This document shows positions 13,871-16,565 of a DNA stretch of 16,565 nt, in pieces (positions within the stretch are counted from its first letter, which is position 1; each line of letters opens with the position of its first letter). The notes below the pieces were generated by a model. That model was not told the origin of the DNA and made no database searches. It saw only the letters and a list, made by a program, of their open reading frames with translations. Source of the stretch: an uncultured Bacilli bacterium (lineage in GTDB: Bacteria; Bacillota_I; Bacilli_A; RF39; UBA660). Position numbers and translations under genes: made by a program. The stretch spans positions 1 through 16,565 of the forward strand of contig CANRLB010000017.1 of the NCBI GenBank assembly GCA_947631365.1, given 5' to 3'.

Positions 13871-13887
13871 TATAACATTTTGTTTTA
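13871..13887. promoter_or_regulatory. Operator-like palindrome 3, TATAAC-N5-GTTTTA
   Basis: One mismatch from the other two sites (TATAAC for TAAAAC), with centre ATTTT. It abuts the -35 of paralog B on the upstream side and lies 15-30 bases before the regulator's ribosome-binding site, a position suited to autoregulation. Its centre is 25 bases from that of operator 2. Confidence 0.65.
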
Positions 13888-13913
13888 AAATAAAATTTTT
13901 AAGAGGTAATATT

Positions 13914-14150
13914 ATGAATAGATTAAGGGAAATGCGAGAAGATAGAGATATTCTCCAATCAGAAATAAGTAAAGTTTTGAATGTTTCACAAGTTGCATAT
14001 AGTTATTATGAAATTGGCAAAAGGCAATTACCAATTGATATATTAGTTAAGTTAGCTAAATACTATAAAACTTCAACTGATTATTTGTTATATTTAACTG
14101 ATGAAAAAAAGCCTTATCCTAAAAGTGCTATTTCAAATGATAATAAATAA
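13914..14150 (+). CDS. XRE-family (Cro/CI-type) transcriptional regulator
   Basis: A 78-residue, single-domain helix-turn-helix protein. Residues 2-62 form the five-helix HTH_3 fold: RLREMREDRDILQSEIS (helices 1-2), VLNVSQVAYSYYEIGKRQLP (helix 3 and the recognition region), then DILVKLAKYYKTSTDYLLYLTD, the familiar ending of Bacillota XRE regulators. The remaining polar tail is too short for an effector domain. I chose ATG 13914 because AAGAGGT lies six bases upstream. An in-frame ATG at 13824 would add 30 non-conserved residues and begin inside operator 1. It is divergent from paralog B, and the three palindromes between them make it the natural candidate repressor of that gene and of itself. 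A clear promoter of its own was not found; TAAAAT at 13886-13891 is a possible -10. Confidence 0.9.
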   Translation: MNRLREMREDRDILQSEISKVLNVSQVAYSYYEIGKRQLPIDILVKLAKYYKTSTDYLLYLTDEKKPYPKSAISNDNK

Positions 14151-14159
14151 TTTTACATA

Positions 14160-14188
14160 TTTCTTTTTATTTAGTTTTATTTTATAAT
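14160..14188 (+). promoter_or_regulatory. Possible promoter of nifJ
   Basis: A perfect TATAAT (14183-14188) with a poor -35 (TTTCTT) 17 bases upstream. The start point would fall at the AGGTGA ribosome-binding site (14195-14200). No terminator is visible between the regulator and this gene, so read-through is also possible. Confidence 0.45.
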
Positions 14189-14205
14189 TTTACTAGGTGA
14201 TATAA

Positions 14206-16565
14206 ATGAGAATAACTGTTGATGGAAATACAGCTTGCAGCAAAATTGCTTATTTATTTAGTGAAATTTGTAGTATTTATCCAATAACACCATCTAGCCC
14301 AATGGCATCAAATATCGATTTACTTAGTCATAGTGAGTTAAATAATTTATTTGGATTTAAACCTAAAGTAGTGGAGATGGAAAGTGAAGCTGGAGCTTCT
14401 GGAGCAATGCATGGAGCTTTACTTACTGGATCACTTGCATCAACATTTACGGCCAGTCAAGGATTACTTTTAATGATACCTAATATGTATAAAATGGCTG
14501 GTGAATGTCTTCCTGGTGTTATTCATGTTGCTAGTAGAACAATTGCTACTCATGCTTTATCAATATTTGGTGATCATTCTGATGTTTATGCGACAAGAGG
14601 AACAGGATTCTGTATACTTGCCTCATCAAATGTTTTTGATGCTCAAAATTTAGCAGCGGTAGCTCATTTATCCTCAATTAAAGGTAGTTTGCCTTTTATC
14701 CATTTTTTTGATGGTTTTAGAACTAGTCATGAACTGAATACTATTGAAGAATTAGATTATGAAAAAATAAAACCATTAATTCCATATGAGAGTATTAATG
14801 AATTTAAAAAGAGAAGCTTAAATGTTTCTTCAAATAAACAATATGGTTTAGCAGAAAATGAAGATATATATTTTCAATCAGTTGAAGCTAGAAATGAGCT
14901 TTATTTAAAAATGCCTGATATAGTTAATCATTATATGATGGAAATAAATAAAATAATGGGTACCAATTATAAACCATTTGAATATTATGGTGATAGTATG
15001 GCCACAAATATTATTATTGCTATGGGAAGTGTTACAGATACCATTAAATTAGTAGTTGATGATTTAAATAAAAAAGATCATCATGTAGGAGTCATATCTG
15101 TTCATTTATATCGTCCTTTTAGTAGTAAATATTTATTAAATGTTTTACCCAAAAGTGTTCAAAATATTGCTGTTTTAGATCGAACAAAAGAAGCAGGAAG
15201 TATAGGTGAACCTTTATATTTAGATGTTGTCAGTGCTTTAAGAGAAAAAAATATTAATATAGTTGGAGGAAGATATGGATTATCTAGTAAAAATACTACT
15301 CCAAAACATATTTATAGTGTTTATAAAATGTTAGATGAAAAACCTCAAAATAACTTTACTATAGGTATTTGTGATGATGTAACTAATTTATCTTTAAAAG
15401 ATGAAGATTATCATTTATCATTACCTGGTAGAGAAGTTAAAATATATGGTTTTGGTTCTGATGGCATGGTTAGTGCAAGTAAAGAAATTTTAAAAATAAT
15501 TAGTCAAGATGATTATTACGTTGAAGGCTATTTTGAATATGATTCTAAGAAAAGTGGAGGCGTAACTGTTTCTAATTTAAGATGGGACAAAGAAAGAATT
15601 AATGCACCATTTTATGTAGAAAATCCTGAAATAGTAGTAGTTACTAAAGATGAATATTTTCATAAATTTAGTATTTTAGATAATATTAAAGAAAATGGTA
15701 TTTTATTAATTAATACTAATAAAAAAGATGATGAATTAAATAATTATTTACCAAATAATGTTAAGAAAATTATTAAAGATAAGAATATTTTAGTTTATTA
15801 TATTGACGCTTCAATTATATCTATTAATAATAATATAGCTGGTAAAATAAATAAAATAATAGAAGTTATTATTTTAAAATTATTAAATATTAAAAATGGT
15901 TATGAAAATGTTTGTGAACTTATTAAAAAGACCTTTAAGACTAAAGGGGAAGAAGTTATTAATAATAATTTAAATGCTTTAAATAGTTCTTTAAATGAAT
16001 TAAAAGAATTAAAAAATATAACTATTAGTAATGATAGTAAAAATAAAGAAATGAATATCTTTGATAAAATTAATGCTAGAATGGGAAATACTTTAAAGGT
16101 AAGTGAATTACTACCATTTAGAACTGGAGCTTTTCCTGGTGATTTAACTAAATATGAAAAAAGAAATACAGCTTATAAAGTACCAGTATGGGATAAAGAA
16201 AAATGTATTCAATGTGGACTTTGTAATATATTGTGTCCTCATGCTGTTATAAGGCCTTTATTATTAAAAGATGAAGTTGGTAAAAAGTTAATAGGTAATC
16301 CTGAATATAATTATTACTTAGCTATTTCAGAAAAAGATTGTACAGGTTGTGGATTATGTATTAAAAATTGTCCCACTAATGCTTTATCATTTGGTGATGG
16401 TAATGAAGAAAATAGAAAAATTGCTTCTAAATATTTTGATGATTATGAAAATCCTTCAATAATGGATAAATTTAATATGAAGGGTGCTAGTTTAAATATT
16501 AGCAAATTTAGATTTCATGGGGCTTGTGCTGGTTGTGGGGAAACTCCTTATATTAAATTATTTAC
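14206..16565 (+). CDS. nifJ: Pyruvate:ferredoxin oxidoreductase, 3'-truncated by window edge
   Basis: The first 786 codons of a homodimeric pyruvate:ferredoxin (flavodoxin) oxidoreductase, normally about 1,170-1,200 residues, which oxidises pyruvate with CoA to acetyl-CoA and CO2 and reduces ferredoxin. Fused domains appear in the usual order. The N-terminal pyrimidine-binding domain has IYPITPSSPMA (24-34) and VEMESEAGASGAMHGAL. The transketolase-C-like domain has GSVTDTIK and VGVISVHLYRPF. The gamma domain has GREVKIYGFGSDG and KKSGGVTVSNLRW. The 2[4Fe-4S] ferredoxin domain has CIQCGLCNILCP (Cys667 onward) and CTGCGLCIKNCP (Cys712 onward). Finally HGACAGCGETPY (Cys774, Cys777) starts the TPP-binding domain and its proximal cluster. 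AGGTGA five bases upstream sets the start. It marks an anaerobic fermentative metabolism, consistent with enolase nearby. Confidence 0.96.
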   Translation, partial: MRITVDGNTACSKIAYLFSEICSIYPITPSSPMASNIDLLSHSELNNLFGFKPKVVEMESEAGASGAMHGALLTGSLASTFTASQGLLLMIPNMYKMAGECLPGVIHVASRTIATHALSIFGDHSDVYATRGTGFCILASSNVFDAQNLAAVAHLSSIKGSLPFIHFFDGFRTSHELNTIEELDYEKIKPLIPYESINEFKKRSLNVSSNKQYGLAENEDIYFQSVEARNELYLKMPDIVNHYMMEINKIMGTNYKPFEYYGDSMATNIIIAMGSVTDTIKLVVDDLNKKDHHVGVISVHLYRPFSSKYLLNVLPKSVQNIAVLDRTKEAGSIGEPLYLDVVSALREKNINIVGGRYGLSSKNTTPKHIYSVYKMLDEKPQNNFTIGICDDVTNLSLKDEDYHLSLPGREVKIYGFGSDGMVSASKEILKIISQDDYYVEGYFEYDSKKSGGVTVSNLRWDKERINAPFYVENPEIVVVTKDEYFHKFSILDNIKENGILLINTNKKDDELNNYLPNNVKKIIKDKNILVYYIDASIISINNNIAGKINKIIEVIILKLLNIKNGYENVCELIKKTFKTKGEEVINNNLNALNSSLNELKELKNITISNDSKNKEMNIFDKINARMGNTLKVSELLPFRTGAFPGDLTKYEKRNTAYKVPVWDKEKCIQCGLCNILCPHAVIRPLLLKDEVGKKLIGNPEYNYYLAISEKDCTGCGLCIKNCPTNALSFGDGNEENRKIASKYFDDYENPSIMDKFNMKGASLNISKFRFHGACAGCGETPYIKLF

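Noticed and set aside
13824..13913. Longer start for the XRE regulator (30 extra residues)
   Set aside because: The ATG begins inside operator 1 and lacks a ribosome-binding site, and the extra residues are unlike the family. AAGAGGT points to 13914.
1..16565. A diversity-generating reverse transcriptase or template repeat in the window
   Set aside because: No reading frame shows reverse transcriptase motifs, and no second copy of either variable patch was found in the short intergenic spaces. The DGR idea therefore rests on the targets alone.

Overview
The window is very AT-rich (about a quarter G+C by eye). It looks like the chromosome of an anaerobic, walled, low-GC Bacillota, of the kind found among gut Erysipelotrichia- or RF39-like lineages. 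The reasons are pyruvate:ferredoxin oxidoreductase (anaerobic metabolism), cell-wall genes (a CwlD-like amidase and a FemABX transferase), Gram-positive ribosome-binding sites, and very compact intergenic spaces. All 14 visible stop codons are TAA or TAG. The lineage is inferred from gene content, not proven. No tRNA, rRNA, CRISPR array, insertion sequence or prophage block is visible, and no gene-free stretch exceeds about 130 bases.

Layout: (1) 1-1271, the 3' part of a surface-type protein gene (paralog A), cut by the window start. (2) 1330-2830, a CwlD-like amidase and a convergent zinc-dependent phospholipase C-like gene overlapping tail to tail. (3) 2962-5632, a rightward operon of an Abi_2/HEPN protein, an HtrA-type protease and an RDD membrane protein, closed by a terminator. 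(4) 5706-6056, a small lipoprotein with its own promoter and terminator. (5) 6125-8567, argS followed by a protein with an AbiEi-like winged helix. (6) 8590-9834 (minus), a FemABX aminoacyltransferase, divergent from a DUF308 membrane protein (9924-10475). (7) 10567-11796, enolase. (8) 11860-13800 (minus), a complete 646-residue surface protein (paralog B), divergent from a small XRE regulator (13914-14150). (9) 14206-16565, the start of pyruvate:ferredoxin oxidoreductase, cut by the window end.

The most interesting signal links the two ends. Paralogs A and B share a C-terminal domain ending in a YEWTMTRYG...AW...IRPVFYL frame. Between these conserved anchors the residues differ almost completely. 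In both genes this stretch is a sharp G+C island (about 55% in A and 48% in B, against 25-33% flanks). In A it is strongly depleted of adenine on the coding strand. A short hypervariable patch near the 3' end, inside a lectin-like frame, is what adenine-directed diversity-generating retroelements (DGRs) leave behind. No reverse transcriptase or template repeat is in the window, so any DGR would have to act from elsewhere.

Paralog B is also divergent from the XRE regulator. Their shared 113-base spacer holds three copies of a TAAAAC-N5-GTTTTA palindrome, one lying exactly between the -35 and -10 of paralog B's promoter. This resembles a phage-type three-operator switch. My reading is a regulated, possibly ON/OFF, surface protein with a diversified ligand-binding tip. 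The architecture is seen; the function is inferred.
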